Shown here: positions 62,667-64,000 of the stretch, one piece after another
Position numbering within the stretch: position 1 is the first letter of the stretch
Layout of the letters: the number at the start of each line of letters is the position of its first letter
NCBI GenBank assembly: GCA_030750865.1
Contig: JASMHE010000008.1
Location: 62,001 to 126,000 of the forward strand
From: Alphaproteobacteria bacterium
Lineage (GTDB): Bacteria; Pseudomonadota; Alphaproteobacteria; Micavibrionales; Micavibrionaceae
Length of the DNA stretch: 64,000 bases
Direction: 5' to 3'
Notes under the pieces: generated by a model
What the model saw: only the letters and a program-made list of their open reading frames with translations
Told to the model about the DNA's origin: nothing
Database searches by the model: none
Position numbers and translations under genes: made by a program

Positions 62667-64000
62667 ATGGATTTCGAACGCTTTACCGAAAAATCACGGT
62701 CTTATTTACAGCGCGCGCAGACATTGGCGATGCGTTCCAAGCATCAGTCGATGGAACCGGAACATATGTTGCGTGTCATGATTGATGACGAAGACGGTGC
62801 CATCCGCAAGCTTATTCAGGCGGCGGGCGGAGACGTACAGAAGTTGGGCGGCTTTGTTGACAAGTCTTTGGCTAAAATTCCAGCGGTTGACGGTCCGGGT
62901 GCGGGACAGCTTCGTTTCTCAACCGATTTCACAAAAATATTGAATAACGCATTGATTGTAGCGGAAAAAGCGGGTGACAAGTTTATCACCGGAGAGCGTA
63001 TTTTGCAGGCTATGATCGCGGCAAAAGCATCCGAAGTCGAAGATTCAATGACCAAGTCCGGTTTGACGCCGACATCGCTTAATCAGGCGATTAATGACAT
63101 GCGCAAAGGACGTACAGCCGATACGGAAACAGCAGAAGGGCAGTTTGACGCCTTGAAGAAATATGCACGTGATCTGACCGAAGATGCGCAGGAGGGCCGG
63201 CTTGATCCGGTCATTGGCCGTGATGAAGAAATCAGACGTACAGTGCAGGTTTTGTCCCGCAGAACGAAAAATAATCCGGTCCTGATCGGTGAGCCGGGTG
63301 TCGGTAAAACAGCCATTATCGAAGGACTGGCTCTGCGTATTGTGAATGGTGATGTGCCGGAGAGCCTGAAAGATAAGCGCTTGATGGCGCTTGATCTCGG
63401 CGCGCTTTTGGCCGGTGCGAAGTTCCGCGGTGAATTTGAAGAACGTCTGAAAGCCGTTATTGACGAAATCAAGGCGCACACAGGTGAAATCATCCTGTTT
63501 CTGGATGAATTGCATACATTGGTCGGTGCGGGAAAGGCCGAAGGCTCTATGGACGCGTCCAATATGTTGAAACCGGCGCTTGCGCGCGGGGAGCTGCATA
63601 TGGTTGGTGCAACGACACTGGATGAATATCGTAAATATATCGAAAAAGACGCGGCGCTTGCGCGGCGTTTCCAGACTGTGTTTGTGCAGGAGCCAACGGT
63701 TGAGGATACCATTTCGATTTTACGGGGCTTGAAAGAAAAATACGAAGCGCACCACGGTGTACGTATCCTCGATACGGCGATTGTGGCGGCGGCAACATTG
63801 TCGAACCGTTATATCACAGACCGCTTTCTGCCGGATAAAGCGATTGATTTGATGGATGAAGCATCATCGCGTTTGCGCATGCAGGTGGATTCAAAGCCCG
63901 AAGAAATTGACGAGCTTGACCGCCGTATTGTGCAGCTCAAGATTGAGCGCGAGGCCTTGAAGAAAGAAAAAGGCGATAAGGCCACAAAAGAGCGTCTCGG
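62667..64000 (+). CDS. clpB: ATP-dependent disaggregase ClpB, 3' truncated by window end
   Basis: AAA+ chaperone that with DnaK rescues aggregated proteins. The first 444 codons are visible. The N-terminal Clp-N repeat domain ([42 protein letters not shown]) leads to the first AAA+ domain with Walker [10 protein letters not shown] and Walker [15 protein letters not shown]. Then come [20 protein letters not shown] and the start of the middle coiled-coil domain ([20 protein letters not shown]). The M-domain start distinguishes ClpB from ClpA and ClpC. ATG 62667 has TGAGG six bases upstream. The frame is open to the last base of the window. Confidence 0.96.
   Translation, partial: MDFERFTEKSRSYLQRAQTLAMRSKHQSMEPEHMLRVMIDDEDGAIRKLIQAAGGDVQKLGGFVDKSLAKIPAVDGPGAGQLRFSTDFTKILNNALIVAEKAGDKFITGERILQAMIAAKASEVEDSMTKSGLTPTSLNQAINDMRKGRTADTETAEGQFDALKKYARDLTEDAQEGRLDPVIGRDEEIRRTVQVLSRRTKNNPVLIGEPGVGKTAIIEGLALRIVNGDVPESLKDKRLMALDLGALLAGAKFRGEFEERLKAVIDEIKAHTGEIILFLDELHTLVGAGKAEGSMDASNMLKPALARGELHMVGATTLDEYRKYIEKDAALARRFQTVFVQEPTVEDTISILRGLKEKYEAHHGVRILDTAIVAAATLSNRYITDRFLPDKAIDLMDEASSRLRMQVDSKPEEIDELDRRIVQLKIEREALKKEKGDKATKERL

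Overview
The window is a 64-kb stretch of alphaproteobacterial chromosome, almost wholly housekeeping genes, with no rRNA, tRNA, CRISPR array, insertion sequence or prophage that I could find. The alphaproteobacterial assignment rests on family content and gene order: DUF2336, DUF2125, DUF4167, an RHH_4 ribbon-helix-helix protein, an MJ0042 zinc-ribbon/DUF3426-like membrane protein, the CobS/CobT/J-protein trio, an rpoH-carD-fdxA neighbourhood, a pheA-like chorismate mutase next to tyrA, and divergent ubiG/lysC. A Rhodospirillales- or Micavibrio-like lineage fits best, but this is an inference without a tree.

Layout. 0-8 kb: the end of a tRNA methylthiotransferase (mtaB), riboflavin synthase, then an FMN riboswitch ahead of ribB-ribH, followed by ftsY and two tandem ABC exporter half-transporters. 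8-16 kb: AMP nucleosidase, a small Q/N-rich protein divergent from a DUF2336 protein, pgk, a degenerate nuclease-fold protein whose start codon interlocks with that of an M48 lipoprotein protease, and rpoH. 16-24 kb (minus strand): a phosphatase-fold protein that has lost its metal ligands, carD, 7Fe ferredoxin, LD-carboxypeptidase, photolyase, DHH phosphoesterase and clpX. 24-32 kb: sufE, an unknown protein, a secreted protein overlapping hisS, and a J-protein-cobS-cobT operon. 32-43 kb: RHH protein, CsaA-like protein, accA, xerD, a secreted repeat-type protein, a 45-residue membrane peptide, aroK-aroB-CNNM/CorC transporter, and secA. 43-53 kb: a parvulin, Nudix hydrolase, methyltransferase, chorismate mutase and tyrA, convergent with and overlapping a compact ftsE-ftsX-ydcF-plsC-DUF2125 run; then the zinc-ribbon protein. 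53-64 kb: lptM-lysA, a two-block pentapeptide-repeat protein, ubiG-HIG1, lysC, a RodZ-like protein, ispG-prfA-prmC, DUF4167 and the start of clpB.

How it fits together. The themes are cofactor and amino-acid synthesis (riboflavin, shikimate/tyrosine, lysine, isoprenoid, ubiquinone), envelope biogenesis and protein export (FtsY, SecA, FtsEX, LptM, ABC exporters, periplasmic protease, parvulin), and stress or proteostasis control (RpoH, CarD, ClpX, ClpB, J protein).

I found no clear new defence or mobile system. The most notable oddities are two probable pseudoenzymes (the PPP-phosphatase-like and SNase-like proteins), a chorismate mutase fused to a domain without recognisable prephenate dehydratase motifs, a lysine/aspartate tail on ClpX, near-identical ATPase segments in the tandem ABC genes, two genuine 45-codon genes, and several unexplained inverted repeats in intergenic DNA.
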